Positions 1-5,004 of a DNA stretch of 5,004 bases are shown here, one piece after another. This DNA is from Erysipelotrichaceae bacterium (GTDB lineage: Bacteria; Bacillota_I; Bacilli_A; Erysipelotrichales; Erysipelotrichaceae). The DNA lies in assembly GCA_003446295.1 (NCBI GenBank), contig DMBB01000313.1, positions 1-5,004 on the forward strand, written 5' to 3'. Below the pieces are notes generated by a model that saw nothing but the letters and a program-made list of their open reading frames with translations, had not been told where the DNA came from and did not search any database. Made by a program: the position numbers and the translations under genes. Every line of letters starts with the position of its first letter. Position 1 is the stretch's first letter.

Positions 1-1943
1 GCATAATGCAGCATGCCTTCCGGATCGTTCTGTTCTTCTGCTGCTCTCCTGTACCAGTTTGCACACATGCCGGGTTTCCCGTGCGCTCTTCCAATTTGGG
101 CAAATTTCAGCATTGCAGGAACATAACCACGGTTGGCAGGCACCGAAATAAGGCTTTCAGCTCTTCCGGGATTTCCGAGTTCTTCACACAGATCTGCCAT
201 GAGTGTATAGGTTTCATCGTCTTTCTCAGGCATGCGATCCAGTACATTAACTGCCTCGACTTTCATGTCCAGTCTGATCATGAGCTCTGCCAGCCGCTTC
301 CAGACAGCCGCACCGCTCGAGATAGCCTGTGTATACCAGTTCTCAGCTGCGTTCAGATCCTGTTCTGTTCCATAACCTTCTTCATAGAACTCAGCTGTTT
401 TTTCATAAGCAGGTGTATAGCCGTTCTTTGCGCTCGACAGCATCAGTCTGAAGATCTCCTGAGGATCACCTTTCCCGGTCTCCTTCAGCAGAAGCGCGTA
501 CTGATACTGTGCTTCAGGATCTTCCTGCACCGCGCCGCGGGCACTCCAGATGAAAGCCTGCTCTTTATCATCAGTCCATTCGTACAGCTTGACGAGCATA
601 TTGCAGATATGGGCCGGGAAGGGGAACTCTGACTGTGAGAAGGTCTGAGCCTGCTCCTGGATCTGACGAAGTTCTTCTGAAGAGATCTTTTTTCCTGCTG
701 AAACACTTTCCAGCATCCATCTGAAGGCAGATGTATCATCCTGTATTCCTCTGTAATATTCGGTCAGGATATCTGCTTTTCTGATATTTTCAGCATCGTT
801 CTGTCCGGGATAGCCTGCTTCAATATCCTTTATAACGGCACGCTGCTTTTCTTCTGCTTCAGCAAAGCCTGCTTCTGCAGCGATCCTGCAGCAGCGCAGG
901 TATTCGTTATAAGCATCCATATTGACGGGGTGAACACAGCGGATATGCATCAGCGCAATATCATTGATGTGCTCACGGTCAAGAGATGCATTGTCCAGCA
1001 GGCTGTCTGCTTTGGAAAGGAATTCCGCAAGCATACTGCTGTTCATATATTTCTGAAGTGTATCCTGATCCGGTCTGTATGAGGCAATGCTCAGGATTTC
1101 CTGAACTGCAGACGGAACAGCTCCGTCTGCACTGGGCATACCGTATTCAGAAAGTCTGAAGCGTGCTGCTGCTTTGCACAGCAGATCGTTTTCACTGGCT
1201 GATGCATCACACTGCTGCAGCATTTCGGCTTCTTCGATCCTGGATCCGATCCCGGCATACTCATCAGCCATAGCCAGCATCGCTTCAGGACCTGATGCAT
1301 AAGCACGCTTTTTTCTCAGTTCTCTTGCTTTGACGGGATCTGCCGTACATCCGATCCCTTTTTCATAGCAGTCGATCAGATAGTCAAATCTGTGCTCATC
1401 TTCCTCTGACGCGCGAAGTTCCGCCGCGTTGGAATAATAACGGAACGCCAGTGCACGGTTTTCTGCCAGGTTTCCGGTTTTCATATTCCTGTACAGATCA
1501 CCGAGACTGATATTCAGACGGTAGAGAATTTTGCCGATCGAAGCATCCGATGCATGGGCCTCAAGATTCTTTTCGGCAGCTGAATAGAAACGGAGCCTTT
1601 CTTCTTCAAACATGTCTCCGAGTATCAGAGCTGAGAACGGATCACCGTCATTCATGCGGGACATCAGTTCCCTGACGGGAAGTCTGGCCGCTGTACCGGA
1701 TACATAGTCCTGATGCCAGCGGGCAAACACAGTGCTTTCAGAAGAACCGGCAGAGATGGCTGCTTCTTCTTCCGTGTCCTGTTCATCCTCCATATGGGGA
1801 GTCTCTTTGATCATGCTGTGCCAGTATGCGGCTCTTTCAGGGTCAGAGTCCCGGAACATTTCATAAAGCTGACGTGCGGCTTCTTCATTTCCGTCAACTG
1901 CTTCTTCTTCCAGTTCATCGATTGTTTTTTCTTCAGTCATCAT
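1..1943 (-). CDS. Sel1/TPR-like repeat protein, C-terminus outside the window (partial)
   Basis: The minus-strand frame is open for 647 codons from ATG 1943 to the left edge, with no stop seen; its 3' end lies outside the window. The predicted protein is soluble, acidic at its N-terminus (begins MMTEEKTIDELEEE), and has no signal peptide or membrane helix. Sel1-type helical pairs are clearest near the C-terminal side: DPEAQYQYALLL from residue 475, GYTPAYEKTAEFYEEGYGT from 508 followed by AAENWYTQAISSGA, and NRGYVPAMLKFAQIG followed by NWYRRAAEQNDPEGM at the edge. Weaker copies occur at about residues 12-43, 148-215 (includes DCYEKGIGC at 191) and 355-365. The middle is degenerate. Sel1 repeats usually form solenoid scaffolds for protein-protein contacts; no catalytic domain is visible and the partner is unknown. 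The ATG at 1943 is chosen because GGAGGA sits seven bases upstream; a second ATG follows immediately. It is transcribed divergently from the RHH-WYL regulator. The repeat class is fairly sure; the function is not. Confidence 0.85.
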   Translation of the reverse strand, partial: MMTEEKTIDELEEEAVDGNEEAARQLYEMFRDSDPERAAYWHSMIKETPHMEDEQDTEEEAAISAGSSESTVFARWHQDYVSGTAARLPVRELMSRMNDGDPFSALILGDMFEEERLRFYSAAEKNLEAHASDASIGKILYRLNISLGDLYRNMKTGNLAENRALAFRYYSNAAELRASEEDEHRFDYLIDCYEKGIGCTADPVKARELRKKRAYASGPEAMLAMADEYAGIGSRIEEAEMLQQCDASASENDLLCKAAARFRLSEYGMPSADGAVPSAVQEILSIASYRPDQDTLQKYMNSSMLAEFLSKADSLLDNASLDREHINDIALMHIRCVHPVNMDAYNEYLRCCRIAAEAGFAEAEEKQRAVIKDIEAGYPGQNDAENIRKADILTEYYRGIQDDTSAFRWMLESVSAGKKISSEELRQIQEQAQTFSQSEFPFPAHICNMLVKLYEWTDDKEQAFIWSARGAVQEDPEAQYQYALLLKETGKGDPQEIFRLMLSSAKNGYTPAYEKTAEFYEEGYGTEQDLNAAENWYTQAISSGAAVWKRLAELMIRLDMKVEAVNVLDRMPEKDDETYTLMADLCEELGNPGRAESLISVPANRGYVPAMLKFAQIGRAHGKPGMCANWYRRAAEEQNDPEGMLHY

Positions 1944-1950
1944 ATTTGTA

Positions 1951-1956
1951 TCCTCC
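1951..1956 (-). promoter_or_regulatory. Shine-Dalgarno site of the Sel1-like gene
   Basis: On the minus strand this reads GGAGGA, seven bases before the ATG at 1943. It is a near-consensus ribosome binding site and fixes the start of the Sel1-like gene. It contrasts with three other genes in the window that lack a properly spaced site. Confidence 0.8.
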
Positions 1957-2017
1957 GTTCCGGGGTTTCTCAGCATTGTCTGAAATGTATGCAGAATCTG
2001 ATCAATATCCGGTATTT

Positions 2018-2023
2018 ATTATA
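2018..2023 (-). promoter_or_regulatory. Possible -10 element for the Sel1-like gene
   Basis: The minus strand reads TATAAT here, a perfect sigma-70/sigma-A -10 hexamer. Transcription would start near 2011 and give a leader of about 68 bases. No good -35 hexamer is seen 16-18 bases upstream (that position reads roughly AGATGA), so the promoter may depend on an activator, or the hexamer may be chance in AT-rich DNA. One CTGAT word (1998-2002) falls just downstream of the predicted start site. Confidence 0.4.
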
Positions 2024-2044
2024 TCAAGGAATACTGACCCTCAT

Positions 2045-2055
2045 CTGATGATCAG
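2045..2055. promoter_or_regulatory. Palindrome CTGAT-G-ATCAG, candidate operator half
   Basis: This is a perfect 11-base dyad around a single central G. The overlapping TCATC-T-GATGA at 2041-2051 is a second perfect 11-base dyad. It lies upstream of the possible -10 element of the Sel1-like gene, at about the -35 distance, so a bound protein could block or recruit polymerase there. Confidence 0.4.
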
Positions 2056-2164
2056 CAGGTGATTTCCCCGACAGCGATATCATAACTGATGTATAGGGCA
2101 AATAATATGCTTGCTTTAAATAATTTTTATACCCCTAAATATATGGGAAATATGCATAAATCAT

Positions 2165-2184
2165 CAATAATCAGCTGATAATTG
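2165..2184. promoter_or_regulatory. 20-base inverted repeat overlapping the -35-like element of the RHH-WYL gene
   Basis: The sequence is CAAT-A-ATCAGCTGAT-A-ATTG, symmetric over 20 bases except one mismatched pair (2169 and 2180). The centre, ATCAGCTGAT, is a perfect ten-base palindrome made of two ATCAG/CTGAT words. The right arm overlaps the TTGAAT at 2182-2187. This placement suits an autoregulatory operator for the downstream RHH-WYL protein; binding has not been shown. Confidence 0.5.
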
Positions 2185-2213
2185 AATCATAAATCAGGGT
2201 ATTCATATATAAT
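2182..2213 (+). promoter_or_regulatory. Promoter of the RHH-WYL gene, probably giving a leaderless transcript
   Basis: A perfect TATAAT lies at 2208-2213 and TTGAAT at 2182-2187. The 20-base spacing is longer than the optimum of 17; an overlapping TATATA at 2206-2211 would give 18. The usual start site, six or seven bases after TATAAT, falls at about 2219-2220, on the A of the ATG. The only SD-like bases, GGTGAT at 2214-2219, touch the start codon with no spacing. The in-frame stop at 2190-2192, with no ATG, GTG or TTG after it before 2220, rules out an upstream start. Confidence 0.6.
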
Positions 2214-2219
2214 GGTGAT

Positions 2220-3206
2220 ATGGAATACACAGAAAAAATAACGATCAATGTCACAGAACGGCTTTATAACAGGATTACGGATGATATCCGTGTATACGGG
2301 AAACTGAAAAACAACGGGGAACCGAATATCAATGAATTTCTGAATACTGTCATTTCCAATTACTTTGATGCGTATTCGGACAGCTACAGTGATCTGATCG
2401 GCCGGGTCGAACAGGTGATCGGCACAGATGAAAAGGAAGGACGCCGCAAGGCACAGGAGATCGTCCGGCTGATGAACATGCCGAAAGAAACTGAGCGGAA
2501 ACAGAAAACAAACAGGCATATCGCTGTCAAGCCGACGAAGTATTCGTTTAATGAAGATAAGCTGGAGGAGATCGACCGGATTTCTGCAGAGTACGGACTG
2601 TCGTTTTCGGAATATTTCAGGAATATGCTGGAGTCATATTTTGAGATGCCGCAGTACAAAAGAGAACGCATCTACTATAAGGACCTCTGCAGTACGATCA
2701 GTACTGCGATCCGGAAACAGCGCGCACTGCGTGTCAGGACACAGCGTTCTGCTATTACGGTTTATCCGAGATATCTTGCGGCTTCTCCCGAAGAACTGTT
2801 CAACTATCTTCTGGCAGAGGATCCTGAAGGCAAATGCTATACATTCCGTATCTCCCGCCTGATCAGCGCTTCTGTTGTTAACAGAGAGGTCTGTGCTTAC
2901 CGTCCGGAAAATGATGAATACTTCCGTCAGGCACTGCAGTCACCGCAGTATTCCGGTGTCTATGATGATCACATCTGCGTCAGACTGACAGAGCAGGGGA
3001 AAAACATGTTCCGTGTCATTTACTTCGACAGACCGTTCCCTGTACGGACAGAGGGTGACCTGTACTGGTTCAGCGGCTCTGTCATGCAGATCCGGAATTA
3101 CTTTTCCCGCTTTGGTAAGGATGCAGTGATCATTGAGCCTGTCTTCTTGAAAAAACAGCTGTATACCTACTATGAAGAAGCACTGAATGCTTATCGCGAA
3201 GATTGA
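2220..3206 (+). CDS. Transcriptional regulator with two ribbon-helix-helix-like segments and a WYL region
   Basis: The predicted 328-residue cytoplasmic DNA-binding regulator begins with an RHH-like segment at about residues 6-52: strand KITINV, helix TERLYNRITDDIRVYG, helix NINEFLNTVISNYF. A basic, charged linker (71-106) leads to a second strand-helix-helix segment at about 107-141 (KYSF, then KLEEIDRISAEYG, then SFSEYFRNMLESYF). Residues 171-220 resemble a WYL domain: RVRTQRSAITVYPRYL, then FNYLLAED where the WYL motif normally sits (W replaced by N), then YTFRISRLISASVV, matching the family's FRLSRI signature. The end, NYFSRFGKDAVIIEP at 293-307, resembles the C-terminal extension of WYL proteins. 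WYL domains sense nucleic acid or nucleotide-like ligands in several defence and DNA-damage regulators, and an RHH plus WYL layout is known from the Cas13d accessory protein WYL1. No CRISPR system is visible here. The gene is divergent from the Sel1-like gene, precedes the MazF-like gene, and may repress its own promoter. The overall class is fairly sure; its targets are unknown. Confidence 0.85.
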   Translation: MEYTEKITINVTERLYNRITDDIRVYGKLKNNGEPNINEFLNTVISNYFDAYSDSYSDLIGRVEQVIGTDEKEGRRKAQEIVRLMNMPKETERKQKTNRHIAVKPTKYSFNEDKLEEIDRISAEYGLSFSEYFRNMLESYFEMPQYKRERIYYKDLCSTISTAIRKQRALRVRTQRSAITVYPRYLAASPEELFNYLLAEDPEGKCYTFRISRLISASVVNREVCAYRPENDEYFRQALQSPQYSGVYDDHICVRLTEQGKNMFRVIYFDRPFPVRTEGDLYWFSGSVMQIRNYFSRFGKDAVIIEPVFLKKQLYTYYEEALNAYRED

Positions 3207-3225
3207 AAGCAGTTCAGTGCTTTTT
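3175..3225 (+). terminator. Hairpin with T-run across the stop codon of the RHH-WYL gene
   Basis: Bases 3175-3187 (ending GCACTGAA) pair with 3213-3225 (starting TTCAGTGC and ending in five T) over 13 pairs with one G-U. An inner stem, TGCTT 3188-3192 with AAGCA 3207-3211, continues the helix after one bulged G, leaving a 14-base loop. The stop codon lies at the end of that loop. The T-run belongs to the 3' arm and no long T-tract follows, so termination may be partial. If active it would reduce read-through into the MazF-like gene. Confidence 0.5.
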
Positions 3226-3293
3226 AACGGAATGAAAGTCAGTCCTAAAATGAACTTTTCTGACAAATGCTGCAGTACGATGCCTTTGAAGAA

Positions 3294-3299
3294 AGAAGG
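3294..3299 (+). promoter_or_regulatory. Shine-Dalgarno site deciding the start of the MazF-like gene
   Basis: AGAAGG, preceded by further purines, lies seven bases before the ATG at 3307. The frame is open upstream to an ATG at 3187, which would overlap the end of the RHH-WYL gene. The 40 extra residues that start would add do not resemble the family, so 3307 is preferred. Confidence 0.6.
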
Positions 3300-3306
3300 C
3301 ATAGAT

Positions 3307-3897
3307 ATGGAAAACAACAGCAAACGGCAGTTTATTCAGCAGAGTCCGATCGAGGATGGTGATCTTTGGAAAAACTATCTGGAGAACCGGAAAACAGTCT
3401 ATGAGCAGATGAATGATGCTCATTTTGAGGAGAGCCTGATCTCAGAAGCCAACTGGACGCAGCGGCATATGTATACAAGCGGGGAAAACCTGGGCATGCA
3501 TCCGCTGATCGGGGATATATGCTACATGGATTTCGGACAGGCATATCTTCATGAGATCGGCTACCAGCATTTTGCAATGATCATGAACATGTACGGAAAA
3601 AAGGCATTGGTGATCCCGATGACCAGCAATGCCGTGCAGTATGATACAGCTTATGATCCGTATGACAATCCGAACGGGAAGAAGCACTTGATGAGACTTG
3701 GAAGGATCGGCAATATGACAAAGCCGTCCGTGATGTTTCTGAATGATATCCGCTTTGTAAACACCGCCAGAATTATAAAGATCATCGCACATCTGGATAC
3801 AGACAGCGAACTGTTCTGGAAGGTACAGCACAGAATGCTGGAAGTGGCATTTATCAGGCCGACCGTTACATTCGGCATCACTCGTTATATTCGGTGA
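3307..3897 (+). CDS. PemK/MazF-fold protein, diverged toxin-like
   Basis: The predicted protein has 196 residues, longer than the usual 110-120 of MazF because of a charged N-terminal extension of about 65 residues. From residue 69 it follows the MazF pattern: GDICYMDFGQ, E83 in LHEIGYQHF, MIMN, then VIPMTSN with T106, and later KPSVMFLNDIRFVNTARI (139-156) and HLDTDSELFWKVQHRMLEVAF. Compared from memory with the Bacillus MazF core, Gly-Asp, the Glu and the catalytic Thr are kept, but the catalytic Arg-Pro pair reads His88-Phe89. MazF proteins are sequence-specific endoribonucleases normally held by a small antitoxin encoded just upstream. Here the neighbour upstream is the RHH-WYL gene, 100 bases away, and no small antitoxin gene is seen on either side. 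The protein could be an RNase with altered chemistry, an inactive binder, or a toxin neutralised by the WYL protein. The last 20 bases overlap the convergent membrane protein gene. The fold is likely; activity is uncertain. Confidence 0.8.
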   Translation: MENNSKRQFIQQSPIEDGDLWKNYLENRKTVYEQMNDAHFEESLISEANWTQRHMYTSGENLGMHPLIGDICYMDFGQAYLHEIGYQHFAMIMNMYGKKALVIPMTSNAVQYDTAYDPYDNPNGKKHLMRLGRIGNMTKPSVMFLNDIRFVNTARIIKIIAHLDTDSELFWKVQHRMLEVAFIRPTVTFGITRYIR

Positions 3898-4081
3898 AGA
3901 ACAGCAGTACATACCACATCAGATAGATGACCGGCGACAGCATGATCAGCATTTTCCGGTCACCGATGTAATAGGAAAAGATCCACACAGTAAATGCGGT
4001 ATAGATCGCAGTCAGAAGATATCCGGGGATCGGATCGGTCTTCTGATCATCGTCAGGTCTGTTTTCGGAACGTTTGCTCAT
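3878..4081 (-). CDS. Small protein with two predicted membrane helices
   Basis: The 67-residue protein has a charged cytoplasmic-type N-terminus (MSKRSENRPDDDQKTDP) and two hydrophobic segments, about residues 21-39 (YLLTAIYTAFTVWIFSYYI) and 44-62 (MLIMLSPVIYLMWYVLLFF), joined by GDRK. It ends in TEYNE. A hairpin topology with both ends inside is plausible. No family is recognised. The hydrophobic pattern and its own promoter-like sequence support a real gene. It is divergent from tilS, with 60 bases between the start codons, and convergent with the MazF-like gene, the two stops overlapping by 20 bases. No Shine-Dalgarno site precedes the ATG; the transcript may be leaderless. Confidence 0.75.
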   Translation of the reverse strand: MSKRSENRPDDDQKTDPIPGYLLTAIYTAFTVWIFSYYIGDRKMLIMLSPVIYLMWYVLLFFTEYNE

Positions 4082-4087
4082 ACTGGT

Positions 4088-4116
4088 ACATTAACAAAAC
4101 ATTGTCAAAGATTCAA
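4088..4116 (-). promoter_or_regulatory. Promoter of the small membrane protein gene, probably leaderless
   Basis: On the minus strand TTGAAT (4116-4111) and TAATGT (4093-4088) are separated by exactly 17 bases, with TG in the extended -10 position (4096-4095). The start site seven bases after the -10 is the A of the ATG at 4081. A TTGACA at 4108-4103 is a closer -35 match but lies only nine bases from this -10 and has no partner at 17 bases. Confidence 0.5.
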
Positions 4117-4126
4117 TGGGAGTGCA

Positions 4127-4135
4127 TGGTATCAT
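4127..4135 (+). promoter_or_regulatory. Extended -10 promoter of tilS, probably leaderless
   Basis: TG-G-TATCAT is an extended -10 element ending six bases before the ATG at 4142, so the expected start site is that A. No Shine-Dalgarno site is correctly spaced; GGGAG at 4118-4122 is 19 bases from the start codon. The -35 region is weak (TTGTCA at 4102-4107 is 22 bases away), as is common for extended -10 promoters. Confidence 0.5.
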
Positions 4136-4141
4136 AATTCC

Positions 4142-5004
4142 ATGGAAAAGAGAAACGGGGTATGGCTTGCGGCAGTATCAGGCGGTCCCGATTCAATGGC
4201 ACTGGCAGATATGTGCCTGAGATCGGGGACTGCTTTTGCTGTGGCGCATGTGAATTATCATCACCGCCCGGAAGCGGATGAGGAAGAAGCCTGGGTCCGG
4301 CAGTGGTGCCTGGAACACGGCATCGTATGCCATGTCAGAAATGAGGCGTTCGTATATACAGGCAATTTTGAAGCTGCAGCCAGAACATGGCGCTATGACT
4401 TCTTTGAACAGCTTGTCAGACAGTTCGGCTATGCAGGTATCCTGACAGGTCATCATCAGGATGATCTGATCGAAACATATATCATGCAGAAGGAGAAAAA
4501 CATCATTCCGGAATACTGGGGACTGAAGGACTCCATTATGTATCACGGGATACTTCTGGAACGTCCGCTTCTTCATATGACCAAGAAAGAACTGGAAGAC
4601 TACTGCAGTGAAAACGGGATCAGATGGTACCTGGATGCGACGAACCTTCAGGATGACTATGCCCGCAACAAGGTGCGGCATGAAGTGATCGATCATCTCA
4701 GCCAGATGGAAAGGACGATGATCCTGCGGGAGATCAGGATGGAAAATGCCGTCATGACGGAACGCAGATGCCGTGTCAGGACAGAGATCCGTGATGGTGA
4801 GACAGAGCTGTCCGCATATCGCAGATATCAGACAGACGACCGCCTGGCATTGCTGAGGATGATCGCGGAACCGCAGAAACAGGGGCCGGGACTCAGCAGA
4901 AAATTCCTGGAAGAAGCAGATCATATCCTGATGAATCATAATGACTTTGTGATCGATGTCCGTGATCAGCAGCTCGTCCAGAAGAACGGCAGATTTTTCC
5001 TTCA
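4142..5004 (+). CDS. tilS: tRNA(Ile)-lysidine synthetase TilS, N-terminal 287 residues (partial)
   Basis: The frame stays open to the right edge, so the C-terminal tRNA-binding part is mostly missing. TilS uses ATP and lysine to convert cytidine 34 of the CAU-anticodon tRNA(Ile) to lysidine, changing both codon reading and charging from methionine to isoleucine; it is normally essential. The N-type ATP pyrophosphatase domain is plain: the PP-loop SGGPDS at residues 13-18, AHVNYHHRPEADEEE at 35-49, NFEAAARTWRYDFF at 75-88, TGHHQDDLIET at 102-112, RPLL at 141-144, and LDATNLQDDYARNKVRH at 164-180. From about residue 190 an alpha-helical linker domain begins. The insert around 116-130 (MQKEKN, PEYWGLK) differs from many Firmicute homologues. 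The ATG at 4142 gives the usual short lead before the PP-loop, and no upstream in-frame ATG, GTG or TTG exists in the intergenic region. There is no correctly spaced Shine-Dalgarno site. Confidence 0.96.
   Translation, partial: MEKRNGVWLAAVSGGPDSMALADMCLRSGTAFAVAHVNYHHRPEADEEEAWVRQWCLEHGIVCHVRNEAFVYTGNFEAAARTWRYDFFEQLVRQFGYAGILTGHHQDDLIETYIMQKEKNIIPEYWGLKDSIMYHGILLERPLLHMTKKELEDYCSENGIRWYLDATNLQDDYARNKVRHEVIDHLSQMERTMILREIRMENAVMTERRCRVRTEIRDGETELSAYRRYQTDDRLALLRMIAEPQKQGPGLSRKFLEEADHILMNHNDFVIDVRDQQLVQKNGRFFL

Larger units (their letters stand above)
1998..2197. repeat. Cluster of seven CTGAT/ATCAG words in the divergent control region
   Basis: The five-base word CTGAT or its complement ATCAG occurs at 1998-2002, 2045-2049, 2051-2055, 2086-2090, 2170-2174, 2175-2179 and 2193-2197. 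Chance would give roughly half a copy in the 276-base intergenic region. Four of the seven form two back-to-back palindromes; the last lies between the -35-like and -10 elements of the RHH-WYL gene. RHH proteins commonly bind arrays of short half-sites, so this is a reasonable operator cluster for the adjacent regulator. That assignment is inference. The same word is common inside genes of this window, where codons such as CTG ATC create it, so only the intergenic count is informative. Confidence 0.5.

Noticed and set aside
6..632. A 208-codon plus-strand open frame at the left edge
   Set aside because: It is antisense to the Sel1-like gene, which shows recognisable repeats and a good Shine-Dalgarno site; the plus-strand product is Cys- and Phe-rich and resembles nothing.
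1998..2197. The repeated short words as a CRISPR array or phage attachment site
   Set aside because: The words are five bases long, unevenly spaced and in both orientations; no long direct repeats, no spacers and no integrase gene are present.
3246..3251. TAAAAT as a -10 for a separate promoter of the MazF-like gene
   Set aside because: No convincing -35 lies upstream (the site reads TTTAAC), and the hexamer alone is common in such DNA; left unassigned.
3187..3306. A longer start for the MazF-like gene at ATG 3187
   Set aside because: It would overlap the regulator gene and add 40 residues without family resemblance; ATG 3307 has AGAAGG at good spacing.
3442..3912. A 156-codon minus-strand open frame opposite the MazF-like gene
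   Set aside because: It is a shadow of the MazF-like frame, with a Cys- and His-rich translation and no family pattern.
4103..4108. TTGACA on the minus strand as the -35 of the small membrane protein gene
   Set aside because: There is no -10 hexamer 16-18 bases downstream, and it is only nine bases from TAATGT. TTGAAT at 4116-4111 has exact 17-base spacing instead.
4193..4939. A 248-codon minus-strand open frame opposite tilS
   Set aside because: It lies wholly antisense to a clear tilS with intact motifs. Its translation is rich in His, Cys and Phe with no family pattern, as expected from the complement of this codon usage.

Overview
The window looks like chromosomal DNA from a low-to-moderate GC Firmicute. 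The style of the partial TilS (a PP-loop protein with an insert containing MQKEKN and PEYWGLK), the Sel1 and WYL proteins, and the dense coding suggest an Erysipelotrichia-like gut or oral lineage. That placement is inference from protein style, not from a search. There is no rRNA, tRNA, CRISPR array, insertion sequence or recombinase.

Layout. (1) Positions 1-1943, minus strand: one long reading frame of 647 codons without a stop, which runs off the left edge and encodes a Sel1/TPR-like repeat protein. (2) Positions 1944-2219: a 276-base AT-rich divergent control region. It holds the Shine-Dalgarno site and a possible promoter of the Sel1 gene, seven copies of CTGAT/ATCAG, two palindromes built from that word, and a promoter for the rightward gene. 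(3) Positions 2220-3206, plus strand: a 328-residue regulator with two ribbon-helix-helix (RHH)-like segments and a C-terminal WYL region. A hairpin followed by T residues lies across its stop codon. (4) Positions 3307-3897, plus strand: a diverged PemK/MazF-fold protein of 196 residues with no ordinary small antitoxin gene beside it. (5) Positions 3878-4081, minus strand: a 67-residue protein with two membrane helices, overlapping the end of the MazF-like gene by 20 bases. (6) Positions 4142-5004, plus strand: the N-terminal 287 residues of tRNA(Ile)-lysidine synthetase TilS, running off the right edge.

How the parts may work together. The RHH-WYL regulator probably binds the CTGAT-word array in its own upstream region and so could control itself and the divergent Sel1 gene. 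Its adjacency to a MazF-like protein lacking a recognisable MazE raises the possibility of an unusual regulator/toxin pair. A separate pattern covers three genes (RHH-WYL, the small membrane protein and tilS). None has a properly spaced Shine-Dalgarno site, and each has a -10-like hexamer ending exactly six bases before its ATG, the geometry expected of leaderless transcripts. The Sel1 and MazF-like genes do have Shine-Dalgarno-type sites.
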